Origin: Aphrocallistes beatrix | Lineage: Eukaryota; Porifera; Hexactinellida; Sceptrulophora; Aphrocallistidae | Direction of reading: 5' to 3' | Assembly: GCA_963281255.1 (NCBI GenBank) | Contig: OY725498.1 | Span: forward strand, 2,232,001 to 2,296,000 | DNA length: 64,000 nucleotides | Shown here: in pieces, positions 1 through 10,411 of the stretch | Layout: each line of letters begins with the position of its first letter | How positions within the stretch are numbered: the first letter of the stretch is position 1 | Translations under genes and position numbers: made by a program | The notes under the pieces: model-generated | What the model saw: the letters and a program-made list of their open reading frames with translations, nothing else | Databases searched by the model: none | What the model was told of the DNA's origin: nothing

Positions 1-481
1 GGAGCGCCGAACTTTTCGAAATCTATAGGCGATTTTGGCTTTCTAGGGGGGGGGATTAGGGGGGGATTAAAAATGTTATTGTGTCTATGGGCTATCTTCG
101 AATCGCTCGAAACCCCCCAGCCCCCTCCCCCGCGTTTGGCTCCTATGGTCATAGATCACTACTTTAAAGGGGGTAGTCGTCGGATTGTACTAGTCTACAC
201 CAACAAAAAGTATTCGTAATATTATTTATGTAATATTATACTGGACTAAACACGGAAAATAATCATTAGTATTTTTCTTTATACGTACTGCTGGTTGTCA
301 ACATCAAATTTTCATGCACTTCCTTTTTTACTGAGCCTAATGACGGGGAATTCAGTCAACATCTGTGCCACAAGATACATATGAACGTAAAAAACCTGAG
401 CATAAAGGTTATCATAATGACAGCTATACGTACGTATTTCTTAAGACACCTAAACAGTATTTTGCAAATTAAAATAACTAT

Positions 482-549
482 GTATAATGAAATCTAAAAT
501 GTTCCCATTTAATATATATTAAATGGGAACATTTTAGATTTCATTATAC
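482..549. repeat. Perfect 68-bp palindrome
   Basis: Bases 482-515 are the exact reverse complement of 516-549, with no loop. The arm contains CTAAAATGTTCCCATTTAAT. No transposon terminus is visible around it. It could be a tiny foldback element, a deletion product of a longer one, or an assembly artefact. Confidence 0.9.
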
Positions 550-739
550 TACCACCAAGCGATCTCAAATTTCTACAACAAAAACATTAAACCCAACCAC
601 AAGTGACTATAGCACAATTCATCACTTAATCTTTTATATTCTAAGAATCTCAGAATATCACGGTAAAATAGACAATCCATGGTCTGACAATATAAGAAAC
701 TCAAAATATTACTAACTCAAAATATCATGCAACAGGCCT

Positions 740-1070
740 TTCAACGCTCACGATCTCGTCGTGTATTACACGATTTCGGGGAAAATGTCACGATCTCACG
801 ACAGACCCCAAATCTCATGGTTTGTCTCAAAATATCACGACTCGACGCTTATATAAAATCTCACTTTTTGCGAACTTCAGGTTTAGAACCCTAGCAGATA
901 CGATAGTGTCTTACAAAGAACCATTTATATAATGTCTCGCGACAAATTCGTGAGATTTATTATTATTTCATGACAGGATCGTGAGTTCATTTAGTGTCAC
1001 ACGACGGGATAATGAGATTTATGAAATATCGCGATTTGCTCTCGCAATTTGAGACCCCTGGATAAAGGGC
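740..1070. repeat. Imperfect inverted-repeat patch (possible MITE)
   Basis: Words such as CTCACGATCTCGTCGTGT near 755 recur in inverted, diverged form near 1000 (ACACGACGGGATAATGAG). The outer borders (GGCCTTT near 736, AAAGGGC near 1064) are loosely complementary. I found no clear target duplication, so the assignment to a transposon class is open. Confidence 0.35.
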
Positions 1071-1412
1071 TTGTATATTGAAAAATCCATCAATTTATAC
1101 ATGATTACTTACTATCTCAACTCCGAACAATGTGATGTGGGATTGGAATGAGACATGGGGATATTAAATACCATCAAATAAATTATATGATTGAATAAAA
1201 TCGTTATGTACAATGTTAACACTTTCTCGGGCGAAATGTTGCTAGATTCATGACATTTACTGAACACAACATTTATCACACAATTGTTGTCTTTCTATTA
1301 CTGTAATTAGCGTGAATTTTCAATCAATCAATTTAATTTAATTCCCTAGATTAAAAAATTAGCCTCTATTTTTCTTTTCCTTTGATCTTTTTGGAATTAT
1401 ATTGTAGATATA

Positions 1413-3887
1413 ATGCAATCTTTAGGGGATTACGAATTCCTTTCTTCTGATATATTAGGTCACGGAGCTTTTGCACTAGTATTCAAAGGATGTAAGAAAG
1501 GTGCTAAGCATGAAGAAGTTGCAATAAAGAAAATTAAGAAAAGTTCCTTTGTTAGTTTGAATTTAAAAGAACGAAAAGAAATATCGATATTAAAAGAACT
1601 AGAACATGAAAATATAGTACGATTGCTTGAATATCATGAAAATAAGATCGAATTGTACCTTGTCCTTGAATTCTGCAACCTCGGTGACTATAATGAATTC
1701 CTCCAAAAACATCATCATCTATCTGAACAAGTGATTCGTTATTTGTTTTTTCAAATAGGAAATGCTATTCATTTTATTCATTCTCATTATATTATCCACA
1801 GAGATCTTAAACCCCAAAATATTTTATTGCACACGAGTTCACAATTTATTTCTAATTCATCTTTCAAATCACTGAACCAATTATCAAGCATCACTGCAAA
1901 AATTGCAGATTTCGGATTTGCTAGAGTTTTGTCAGATACTACAATGGCTACTACATTATGTGGATCTCCACTTTATATGGCACCCGAAGTATTACTTGGC
2001 GAAACTTATGATTCTAAAGTTGACATGTGGAGTATTGGCGCTATTATTTATCAAAGCTTTACTGGTTTTGCTCCTTTTACTGCTAAAACTCCACAAATGT
2101 TAAAAAAACGTTTTGAAACAGACAAATTACTTCAACCCTCTATACCAAAGAATGCATCTTATGAACTTAGAAGTCTTCTATTTGGACTTTTGAGACGCAA
2201 TTCAAATATGCGGATTGGTTATATTGGGTTTTGTTCTCATTCTTTTTTTAATAATTCCCTTCCGCATCAAAATCAAAATCTATTTGATAAAGAAGATCAT
2301 TTGGTGACTTCCCTTTCAAAAACTAAAAATTCTTCGGGATATTTACCTTCTGGTCATCAATATATGTTTATTAAACCGGATACAAACAAACAAAATTTAG
2401 TTCCATTCTCTTTGGATCCACCAGTATATTTTGAAGTTAGTCCGAATTCGAGACTTTCTAATCAACTAAACTATTCCAATTTCGAAACTAATGTTGAGGA
2501 CGAAAATGATATAACGCAAAATGAGTACATTTTCATTAATGGTGACTCATTAAGCGAAAAAGAAAAAAAATTGTGCTCCAGCAAATCCTCCAATGATGAT
2601 AAAGAAATACCATTCTCAAGTTTAGGGGGAGTAAAAATTGAAACCAAAACTATTTGTGAATCATTGCGTAAAAATGAAAATGAAAATAATGACTTTTTTA
2701 AATGCGATATTTTAAATTCAATTATCGACGATCAAAACGTTACTGAATATTACTCCGATATTGCTATTACACCAACTGTGAAAGAAGAATCAATGATCAG
2801 ATTGAATAGAAATCCAGGGTATTCAAATATTCAGTTCAATAATGCCGCTCCGAGCAGTGATGAATTTAAGCAGCCACAAATATTCTTTAAAGAGGAAGAT
2901 AAAAAAGATTTGGATTCAAAATCTTTTAATTCTGTTGGTATACCAACAATGTTTGGTTTTTCTATCAACAAAGGATCATGCCATTCCCCTTTAAATATAT
3001 CAAATTCTTTACTACAATTAAAATCTATCAAATGTCCATTTTATTCTTCTAACACTGAATCAATATTCTTTGAAAACATTCAGAGTAATGATAAATATTA
3101 TATCGACAATCAACGAAAATTGCTATCTAACTCTATATCTAGAAACATGCTACCTCCTCAATATAGAATCGAAAGTGAACCTTCCCTGTTAGAAAATTTG
3201 AGTTATAATAACGGTGGAAAGGTAATACTAGAGGATTTAAAATTTGATATTTCTCACATTTTTAAACCAGATTCAATATCAATATTGGATAGCAGTAAAA
3301 ATCAAATTTCAAAAAGATTGATAGAGGAGTGTCTCCAGTCAATTTTATACAGCCAGTATATTTTTGATATAGTTAATAATTTAAGATGTCCTCTATTATC
3401 TTCTTCGACTTGTTGTTTAGAGAATATATTGTATAACCCGAAGAATGAATTAATGGTGAATTTAAAGATTGGTATCCTTTCTGTAAAGTTAGTATCACTT
3501 CTAATTGATACTCTTGAAAAGATCAAATTACATAATTCGATGATGTCTAGTAGAATTCCCGCTCTTACTAATATTACACATAGATTAATTCATTTTCTTG
3601 AGTTATCCAATACACAATTATTATATATTCAAAGAAGGTTTGAGCAAGTTCAAAAGAATCATTCTTTTCTGAGAACAATATTACCAGCTGAGACAATAAT
3701 TTTCAATCAACTTGTCGGATTATGTCAAAATTATATTTTAGAAAACTGTTTTGACAATAACAAAGAATTTTTCAGTCAGAAAAATGATAGTATTAACAAT
3801 ATTTGCCAATTTCTGTATTTATCAGCTTTTGGTATTTCATTCTCTTTCATTGATCCATTTCTTAAACTGACTAGTAAATTGATATAA
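1413..3887 (+). CDS. ULK: ULK1/2-unc-51-type autophagy serine/threonine kinase (Atg1 family)
   Basis: Full-length 824-residue protein. The kinase domain is at about residues 7-279: glycine loop LGHGAFALVF (15-24), VAIKK with catalytic Lys39, HRDLKPQN (129-136, Asp131), IADFGFA (Asp166), and GSPLYMAPE (184-192). This activation loop and the following YDSKVDMWSIG, TGFAPF and LLFGLLRRN blocks are the ULK1/2 signature. A long Ser/Asn-rich linker follows. The last 190 or so residues are helical and contain YIQRRFEQVQ, matching the C-terminal early-autophagy-targeting (tandem MIT-like) region that in the family binds ATG13. Known family role: starting autophagosome formation, and axon growth in unc-51. 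The ATG is the first in frame, just after an in-frame-poor AT-rich leader. The absence of introns over 2.5 kb is unusual for an animal ULK gene. Neighbours are transposon relics. The ULK1/2 group is very likely; paralogue-level assignment is not possible. Confidence 0.93.
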   Translation: MQSLGDYEFLSSDILGHGAFALVFKGCKKGAKHEEVAIKKIKKSSFVSLNLKERKEISILKELEHENIVRLLEYHENKIELYLVLEFCNLGDYNEFLQKHHHLSEQVIRYLFFQIGNAIHFIHSHYIIHRDLKPQNILLHTSSQFISNSSFKSLNQLSSITAKIADFGFARVLSDTTMATTLCGSPLYMAPEVLLGETYDSKVDMWSIGAIIYQSFTGFAPFTAKTPQMLKKRFETDKLLQPSIPKNASYELRSLLFGLLRRNSNMRIGYIGFCSHSFFNNSLPHQNQNLFDKEDHLVTSLSKTKNSSGYLPSGHQYMFIKPDTNKQNLVPFSLDPPVYFEVSPNSRLSNQLNYSNFETNVEDENDITQNEYIFINGDSLSEKEKKLCSSKSSNDDKEIPFSSLGGVKIETKTICESLRKNENENNDFFKCDILNSIIDDQNVTEYYSDIAITPTVKEESMIRLNRNPGYSNIQFNNAAPSSDEFKQPQIFFKEEDKKDLDSKSFNSVGIPTMFGFSINKGSCHSPLNISNSLLQLKSIKCPFYSSNTESIFFENIQSNDKYYIDNQRKLLSNSISRNMLPPQYRIESEPSLLENLSYNNGGKVILEDLKFDISHIFKPDSISILDSSKNQISKRLIEECLQSILYSQYIFDIVNNLRCPLLSSSTCCLENILYNPKNELMVNLKIGILSVKLVSLLIDTLEKIKLHNSMMSSRIPALTNITHRLIHFLELSNTQLLYIQRRFEQVQKNHSFLRTILPAETIIFNQLVGLCQNYILENCFDNNKEFFSQKNDSINNICQFLYLSAFGISFSFIDPFLKLTSKLI

Positions 3888-4755
3888 TTACCAATGAATG
3901 CTTAGTACCCAATTACATCTATTGATTTTAAATCAAAATTAAAAATTTGGGATTTGTTTAAGATTATTTCCATTCTAGAACTATATATTAAACCCTAGTA
4001 TAGCCTCAGTCTCAACTATATTAATTAATTAAAAGGTTAACATCTGGTCGAATTGACAATATTTCAAAATTATAAAACCCTCGTTTTCGGCTTAAAGCTT
4101 GTTAAACCTTGTTATTATCCATCAAAAGGGGCTTATTATTCTGCAAAAATGGTCACATAGAAATTTTTCAAAATTCAACTTCTAAGTTGTTAAGTTGAAT
4201 TTTTGCAAAATTTCCAATCTCCATTCTTTGGTAGCAGTCTAATCAGCAAGTTTTGAAGATTTATTTTTTCACTAAAGCATATCAATGCAGAATAATCTCA
4301 GCTTTTAGAATCATGATGCTGAGCCACTTTTGCGAGTGATAGTATTTTCAACCACTCCGGAAATTTGGCAGAATTTTAACTTCAAAATACGCAAAATAGG
4401 CTCGTTGTATCACGTTTCTGCGTCGATTGAAGTCGGGAGAATCAAGCTATCTTCAAAACTCGCTTAGTTAGGCTACCACAAAGAATGGAGGTTGGATATT
4501 TAGAAAAATCTGCTCCCAAAGTGACTGTCCCATGTAACCATTTTTTACCCAAAATCTAGCCATTCCATCGAAAATTTTCGAATTACCTGGTCCTGGACTT
4601 GGTTCTGTGCCAAAATCATTTGCTAATAATGCTTAAAAGTGTGCTTAAACAGGTCAGAAAATCAGCAGAATTTGTCATAAATATAGCTTTTCGGCAATAG
4701 TATGATTACTAACCTTAATTTTGACAACAGATATGGGCACTTTGATATCATGTTA
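3888..4755. other. Intergenic region downstream of the kinase
   Basis: No gene is seen. Inverted arms of about 45 bp at 4214-4260 and 4450-4497 (around CTCCATTCTTTGGTAGC and its complement) enclose about 190 bp, suggesting a small decayed foldback element. AATAAA-like AT stretches after 3887 could serve polyadenylation, but none is distinctive. Confidence 0.4.
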
Positions 4756-5440
4756 ATATACACTGTCTGGATAAAAGTATTTGTACACCCAAAAATTTAC
4801 CATACAAATGGTTATAATACAAAGCTATTTAGCGGGTCAAAGGCATTTAATTTGTAAGAGATTAATTTAACTTCAAATTCGAATTACTGACTTTATACTT
4901 TTTCCACTCGATTGTTCCCCACCAAGGTTGAAAATTCTCAAACTTTTCCACCTCGTACCACCAAAATCCATAAGCTTTGATATTGACCCCACTGGGGACA
5001 AAAACACGATGTGTCCGTCCACTAGCGGACATTCCAGCCCAAACCACTACTGAGAGAGGCTTTTGCTTCCGAGGGACATATCTGAGCATCTATTTATTGC
5101 TATATGTCGTGGGTGATATTATTCTGTCATTTTGACTCTTAGAAACCTCTTGGATTGTAAAAATTTTCTCATCTGAAAACAGATTATTTTCCAGACCACA
5201 AGAAGCTTGCGTACCAAATTTTCAGTAATCTCTCCCCTTTAACCTGCTCACTAAGGAAATGAATCCCTAAATAGGTTTTAACAACTTTGTGGAAACTCGG
5301 AAGCTTTGAATTCTAGAGCCATTTTTCTCATCGAACGGCGGGAATTTCAACGAATCCGCACCCACACAACCTTCTAGAGTTGAAGAGCCCTTATTGGAGG
5401 CGGACTACCTTGAAATCCGCAATAACTATGCGTCCAATTT
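4756..5440 (-). mobile_element. Tc1-like element relic (TIR family CACTGyCTGrAyAAAAGTAT)
   Basis: Starts with TACACTGTCTGGATAAAAGT, a diverged copy of the terminus also seen at 17436, 46192 and, inverted, at 49845. The terminus is followed by the same subterminal block (GGTTATAATAC, TATTTAGCG, TTCGAATTACT). A decayed transposase lies inside. The other end is not clear. Confidence 0.6.
4862..5240 (-). pseudogene. Tc1-like transposase fragment (DDE core, broken)
   Basis: Read on the minus strand, the fragment runs from FSDEKIFTIQ, the segment around the first catalytic Asp of Tc1-type transposases. It then shows an in-frame stop just before MLRYVPRKQKP, and then VVVWAGMSASGRTH, the family's strand before the second Asp. 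After VFVPSGVNIKAYGF the similarity decays. Only the middle of a normal 340-residue protein remains, with no N-terminal DNA-binding half and no DDE third residue. It is a dead relic within the 4756-5440 element. Confidence 0.6.
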
Positions 5441-5444
5441 TATC

Positions 5445-5890
5445 TTAATTACGTAATAGTCAATAGGCTACTTTTTATTTAACAATAATATAATTTCCAA
5501 GTATAAATTTAATTGTTTAGAAGTTTTAGACAAATTAGCAAATGTGACTAATATGATAAATTGTCTAATAATACCTCGAAAACCATTTTTGTTAAGAAGT
5601 AGAAATTATATAATTGACTAATAGGGTCTATTGGCTATCAAAAAGATCAAATTTGAAGATCTATTCATTGCAGTTTTCAAGTATAACCTCAGCTAAGCAA
5701 AATGCGTATATTTCAAAAAAATATCGCGATATTTTATCACTATTTCCCACTTTGCGATTCCGATATATCAGTGTTAAACCTTTGATAAATAGTGTATTCG
5801 AAGTATAAAGGTTACTTGTACATATTTCAAAACTCATGATTATTTTGAATTTCTTTTTGCACCAACTGAAATCTTACAATGTAAATTCAG
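5445..5890. repeat. Copy of the CCAATAGACTACTTCC foldback family
   Basis: Two inverted arms (GTCAATAGGCTACTTTTTATT near 5458 and CCTATTGGCTATCAAAAAGATC near 5628) match arms at 13030-13085 and 15740-15785. Nothing coding is present. Confidence 0.45.
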
Positions 5891-6526
5891 TTGCGCAAGA
5901 TTTTAGTCACTTTCTCACATTATTATAATTACAAGCGCGCTTCGCTTGCTTGCGCTGCGCGGCTGGCGGACACTTTGTGTCCGCCGGAGGCGCCCTTTGG
6001 GCGCCTGAGGTCTCATTGGTTAATTATTTGGGAGATTCGCTTTTTTGCGCTCCGCGCGCGGCGAACACTTCGTGTCCGCATGAGGCGCCCTTTGGGCGCC
6101 TGTGGTCACCATTGATTAATCTTAAGGGAGATAACATCTCTAAATACGTCTGTCCTACTATTATAATCGATATCGCACGAAAAATTACCAAATTTGTCAA
6201 TTTTTATAATTTTGACGCGTAATGATGACGTCATAACAAAGTGATGAGTCATCATTTTTTGATGAAAGTCGCATCATATGTGAGGTATGTTAGTATACAG
6301 ATTCTATTAAAATTTCAGCCTTCTATCTCCTATAATGGCTGAGTTATGCCCGAATAACTGTGTTGCTTAACTTTTAAAAATGTGACAATGACGTCATAAT
6401 TCCATGATGAGTCGACATTTTCGTCTGAGCTCAGAACTTACTGGAGCCATAGCCAAAAGACTCCCACATGCCAAAAATCAGCCTTCTGTGCCCGGCAGTT
6501 TCTTCAATCAATTCGTTACAGATATA

Positions 6527-6548
6527 TCCTTACTATTAAAACTCGATG

Positions 6549-6627
<79 letters not shown>

Positions 6628-7121
6628 GTAACGAATTGATTGAAGAAACTGCCGGGCGCAGAAGGCTGATTTTTGGCATGTGGGAGTCTTTTGGCTATGG
6701 CTCCAGTAAGTTCTGAGCACAGAGCAAAATGTCGACTCATCATGGAATTATGACGTCATTGTCACATTTTTAAAAGTTAAGCAACACAGTTATTCGGGCA
6801 TAACTCAGCCATTATAGGAGATAGAAGGCTGAAATTTTAATAGAATCTGTATACTAACATACCTCACATATGATGCGACTTTCATCAAAAAATGATGACT
6901 CATCACTTTGTTATGACGTCATCATTACGCATCAAAAATTTTAAAATTGACAAATTTGGTGATTTTTCGAGTGATATCGATTAGCACAGTAGAACAGACA
7001 TATTTAGAGATGTTATCTCCCTTATAATTAACCAATGTGATTCCAGGCGACCGAAGGGAGCCTCCGGCGGACACAAAGTGTCCGCCAGCCGCGCAGCGCA
7101 AGCAAGCGCGAAGCGCGCTTG
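6527..7121 (+). mobile_element. Non-autonomous Helitron (inner copy)
   Basis: A complete copy of about 595 bp: TCCTTACTATTAAAACTCG, then (TA)n, then CTGTAACGAATTGATTGAAG, the body, and GCGCGCTTG at 7121. It lies in the (TA)n of the outer copy in the opposite sense, so 5932-6526 and about 6620-7121 form a near-perfect inverted repeat. Confidence 0.78.
6553..6625. repeat. (TA)n microsatellite
   Basis: About 73 bp of uninterrupted TA dinucleotides inside the inner Helitron. Open frames across it encode only Tyr-Ile repeats and are not genes. Confidence 0.97.
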
Positions 7122-7184
7122 TATATATATATATATATATATAAAAACATTAATCGAGTTTTAATAGTAGGATTTACTTTCAGT

Positions 7185-7484
7185 GTTTATACTAGTTCTA
7201 ACAAATAATATGTCTTCTATCTTCAATTTTTAAGTCTTAATCGATTTAAAACGATGTTCTAGCATGGTTGAAAGAAGTTGTAGATGTGAGACATTTCGCT
7301 TCAAAATGTGTCCTTTTTTGGCGACACCAGGTGGTACAAGTAGTTCTAAGTGGCGAAAATTGGCATTAAAATTCTAAAAATCGAAATTAATGTTTAAAAC
7401 CCCTTTAGATATCTAAAAATTATTTAAAATGACTTTTGGCAAATTTTTGATGGAAAAAATTCCCATACGAAAGGCCAACCTTAA
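7185..7484. mobile_element. Right arm of a TTAA-flanked AAGGTTGG foldback element
   Basis: The sequence ends CGAAAGGCCAACCTTAA. Its internal blocks (GACACCAGGTGGTACAAG, CCCCTTTAGATATC) match the arms at 10412-10700 and 48290-48600. The left arm is missing here. Confidence 0.5.
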
Positions 7485-7512
7485 TGTTTATCCCAGAAGG
7501 TAGCATAGTCGC

Positions 7513-7964
7513 CATAGGCGTCGGAAATGGGTTCGCCGGGCCTTCGGGCCGCCCGGCCCGAAGGCTCCGGGGTTGGCCCAATCTATTCCGGGGCCGCTAC
7601 ATTCACGGCATAAATAAATATCACACTCACAATTCACTAACATAACTAAAACTCTATAGAAATTGACTATTATCATAATCTACTCTACTGTATTGCGATA
7701 GTGGTTTCCCAAGACGGGAAACTCCCTAATGAGCTACCTGCTCGCTTGTTGCGCAGTTAAACTGCATGATACACGGTTCTAGGACTTTGGGAATGTATCG
7801 GGAAAGCTTGTACCCAGCCAGGTATTCCCTCTGGTCCTATCCGGCCCATAACTGACGATACCGGGTAGAGTCGGTCATAGTCCGGGCATGGACCGGGTAG
7901 AGCCGGGCAGCCCCTTAGGGCCGCCCGGCCCATGCCGGGTGGCCAGGTGGGTCCAACGCCTATG
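7513..7964. mobile_element. GC-rich hAT-type MITE, TIR CATAGGCGT
   Basis: Inverted ends CATAGGCGTCGG and CAACGCCTATG flank 452 bp of GC-rich sequence with repeated CCCGGC words. Flanks ATAGTCGC (7505-7512) and ACAGTCGC (7965-7972) look like an 8-bp target duplication with one change. The copy at 53018-53279 has the same ends and a perfect 8-bp duplication. Open frames inside are incidental. Confidence 0.65.
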
Positions 7965-8129
7965 ACAGTCGCCCGGATGATTATTACAATTCTCTTCGGG
8001 AACTTACAAATGCGGTTATAAAGGCAGTAATCGAACACTACCCGATATCCAATCTGTATCACGAGCAAACCCATGGTTGAGATAATGTCCACTTCTCTGC
8101 CAAGTGGTGTTAAGGAAAACATCTCAATT

Positions 8130-8415
8130 GGAAGTACCAGGAATATTATATACTAGTTGTATAATATGTGAGATGTATTAATATACACATTCTATTAAAA
8201 TTTCAGCCTTCTATCACTTAAAATGGCTGAGTTATGGTCGAAAAACTGAAATCTTTATGTGTAAAAAGGTGTCAATGGCGTCATAATTCCATGATGAGTC
8301 GACATTTTCGTCTGAGGTCAGAACTAGTGAAGCTATAGCCAAAAGACTCCTACATGCCAAAAATCAGCTTTCTGTGCCTGGCAGTTTCTTCAATCAATTC
8401 GTTACAGATATATAT
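8130..8415 (-). mobile_element. Helitron fragment (5' part)
   Basis: Matches the 5' half of the short Helitron on the minus strand (AATGGCTGAGTTATG, CCATGATGAGTCGACATTTT, CAGTTTCTTCAATCAATTCG). It stops at the TA tract, where other repeat sequence begins. The 3' hairpin end is missing. Confidence 0.65.
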
Positions 8416-8417
8416 AC

Positions 8418-9772
8418 AAGAATCCCTTGCCGTTCGTGAGGGTTACGTTCTTGAGAATTGCTGGGAACGGCAAATCTGGGAACGGTGGGGCTAAAGGTCT
8501 GCGAACATCCTGGGGTTAGGTTCTCATTTAGCAGTGGCGGGCAGCCTTAATCCTTAAGTGGGCCACAATTGGGGCCCGCGAGGGGTTTCGCGGGCCCTAA
8601 ATCTGTCTGTTCTTGTTAGGGTCACACCACCATGGCCGTAGCAAGGACTGACATTAGAAACCTACAAGTATATGAAAGCAAAGTAATAACTAAAATTATA
8701 CTTATAAAAGCAAAAATAAGTAAATAAATCTAATCATTATATAATGATTATAGAAAACATATTGATATTCAGCATCTATTTCACACCAAAATTAGGCGGG
8801 CCCATTTTGTATTACAATCACTAACACGCGGGCCCCAAAATAGAGTGTTTTGAAAGAGTCGCGCCATCAAATTTGGTCTCGCGGACCCAGGCACCAAGGT
8901 TGTGTCAAACTCAATGATTTGAATTATTTTTTTGTAATATTGCATCTGATCATTTACATAAAACACACCAGATCAATCAATTCAATCATTTGCGCTTATT
9001 CAAATCAATCAATTCGACTCAATTCAAATCAATTCAAATCAATTCAATTCAATTCAAATCAAATCAATTCAAATCAATTCAATTTAATTCAATTCAAATA
9101 CCGTAGATAATTTTTAGCCCCATTTAGCATTTAGCCCCTGAAGAAAAATAAATGTTTCACAATACATATGCAAGAGAGCTTTCGATAAATATAACCGCAC
9201 GAGTGAACCAAGAAATTTAGAACCTTCTTTTTGGAGGGGGATGGTTCGAGGGCCGGAAACTATTCGAGTATATACGGTCATTCAAATAAAAATCAATTCA
9301 GATAACTCGAATCAATTACTATAATCAGTTCAAATCAATTCAAATCAATTCAATTCAAATCAATTCAATTCAATTCAATTCAATTCAATCCAATTCAATT
9401 CCATTAATTTAAATGAAATTTCAGATAATTCAGATCATTTTATTTTATTCAATGACAACATTCAGATCAATCAACTCAATCATCTTATTAACCAACTCAA
9501 TCAAATCAAATCAAAAAATAAAGTTTTTTTCAAATCAAATTGATTTGACTCAACCTTGCCAGGCACCGCTGTCATATAGGCTCGAATAAGAGCTAATTTG
9601 AGGATACTAACATACTAACGAATTACACAAGCTAATCGAAATATCCCGCATTTAAAACCGCGAATAGTTGAGGGACTTATTCGTGAAGAGAAAAATTCGA
9701 CAAGAAAGATTTTCCGCGAATAATCAAAACCGCGAGAAAGAAGCCCGTGAACGCCGAGGGCTGCCTGTATAT
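8418..9772. repeat. Decayed repeat block with pogo/Tigger-like ends
   Basis: The left border (AATCCCTTGCCGTTCGTGAG after TATATACA) and the right border (GCGAATA...GAGGGCTGCCTGTA at 9772) resemble the inverted termini of Tigger-like elements and the end at 41213. Whether they belong to one element is uncertain. The middle holds GC-rich patches at 8510-8630 and 8790-8900 and the AATTC-type repeat described separately. Confidence 0.35.
8985..9545. repeat. Irregular (AATCAATTC)n low-complexity array
   Basis: Long runs of 5-10-bp units built from AATTC and AATCA at 8985-9102, 9325-9402 and more loosely to 9545. Units vary and there are no unique spacers, so it is a decayed short tandem repeat. 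Confidence 0.8.
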
Positions 9773-9773
9773 A

Positions 9774-10272
9774 CAAACGCGCTTCGCTTGCTTGCGCTGC
9801 GCGGCAGGCGGACACTTTGTATCCTACGGAGGCGCCCTCAGGGCGCTTGGGGTCGTATTGATTAATTATAAGGGAGATAACATCTCTAAACACGTCCGTC
9901 CTACTGCTATAATCGATATCGCACGAAAAATTACCAAATTTGTCAGTTTTTAAATTATTAATGTGTAATGATGACGTCATAACAGAGTGATGAGTCATCA
10001 TTTTTTGATAATAGTTATATCATATCTGAGATATATTAATATACACATTCCATTAAAATTTCAGCATTCTATAATCTAAAATGGCTGAGTTATATTCGAA
10101 ACTGAAATTTCAAATTATAAAAAAGGTGACAATGACGTCATAATTCCATGATTAATCGACATTTTAGTCTAAACTCCGAGCTTATTGGAACCATAGCCAA
10201 AAGACCCCCACATGCCAAAAATCAGCTTTCTGCGCTTGGCAGTTTCTTCAATCAATTCGATACAGATATATA
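9774..10272 (-). mobile_element. Helitron copy lacking its 5' tip
   Basis: The minus-strand 3' end is at 9774 (ACGCGCTTCGCTTGCTTGCG on the + strand). The body runs to CAATTCGATACAGATATATA, where a pogo-like MITE begins. The terminal TCCTTACTATTAAAACTCG block is missing. Confidence 0.7.
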
Positions 10273-10274
10273 TA

Positions 10275-10411
10275 CGTCAACTCCGCTTAATAGAGTCACA
10301 TCGGTCAGAGGACATTTTGCCCCAATTAAGCGGAGAACCCTATTAACCGAAAATATTTTGTATTAGCTTGTATGTGCCAGAGCTATTTCTGTCCTGCCAA
10401 AAGTGGCCCAA
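10275..10411. mobile_element. Truncated pogo-like MITE (CTCCGCTTAATAGGG family)
   Basis: Resembles the 188-bp copies at 11573-11760, 11973-12159 and 12204-12392 but is cut at GTGGCCCAATTAA, where an AAGGTTGG-ended element begins. The break is at a TTAA present in the intact family (CGATTAAGCGG). Confidence 0.65.

Larger units (their letters stand above)
1..1412. other. Non-coding region upstream of the kinase gene
   Basis: No credible coding frame is seen. The stretch holds a perfect palindrome at 482-549 and a patch at about 740-1040 rich in CACGATCTC-like words on both strands. The last 90 bases before the kinase ATG are AT-rich. A TTGTAG a few bases before the start could be a splice acceptor for a 5'-UTR intron, but this cannot be decided from sequence. 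Confidence 0.5.
5932..7172 (-). mobile_element. Non-autonomous Helitron (outer copy), interrupted
   Basis: On the minus strand it begins TCCTACTATTAAAACTCG after an A (7173 complement) and ends GCGAAGCGCGCTTG before a T. The end carries GC-rich hairpins, including GCGCAGCGCAAGCAAGCG and GGCGGACACAAAGTGTCCGCC. The A^TC...CTTG^T borders without target duplication fit Helitrons. A second, opposite-strand copy (6527-7121) sits in its internal (TA)n. No Rep/helicase gene is present. Confidence 0.75.

Noticed and set aside
5891..6222. 74- and 90-codon frames in GC-rich sequence
   Set aside because: They translate the Helitron 3' hairpins and recur in every copy with different breaks.
6404..6743. 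Open frames of 70-75 codons on both strands with long Tyr-Ile runs
   Set aside because: They are translations of the (TA)n tract inside a Helitron.
7488..8122. GC-rich open frames of 62 and 121 codons as genes of foreign origin
   Set aside because: The GC content is explained by the hAT-type MITE with 8-bp flanks; the frames cross its borders.
8985..9545. Short repeated units resembling a CRISPR array
   Set aside because: Units are 5-10 bp AATTC/AATCA variants without fixed repeat length or unique spacers; a decayed short tandem repeat in a eukaryotic context.
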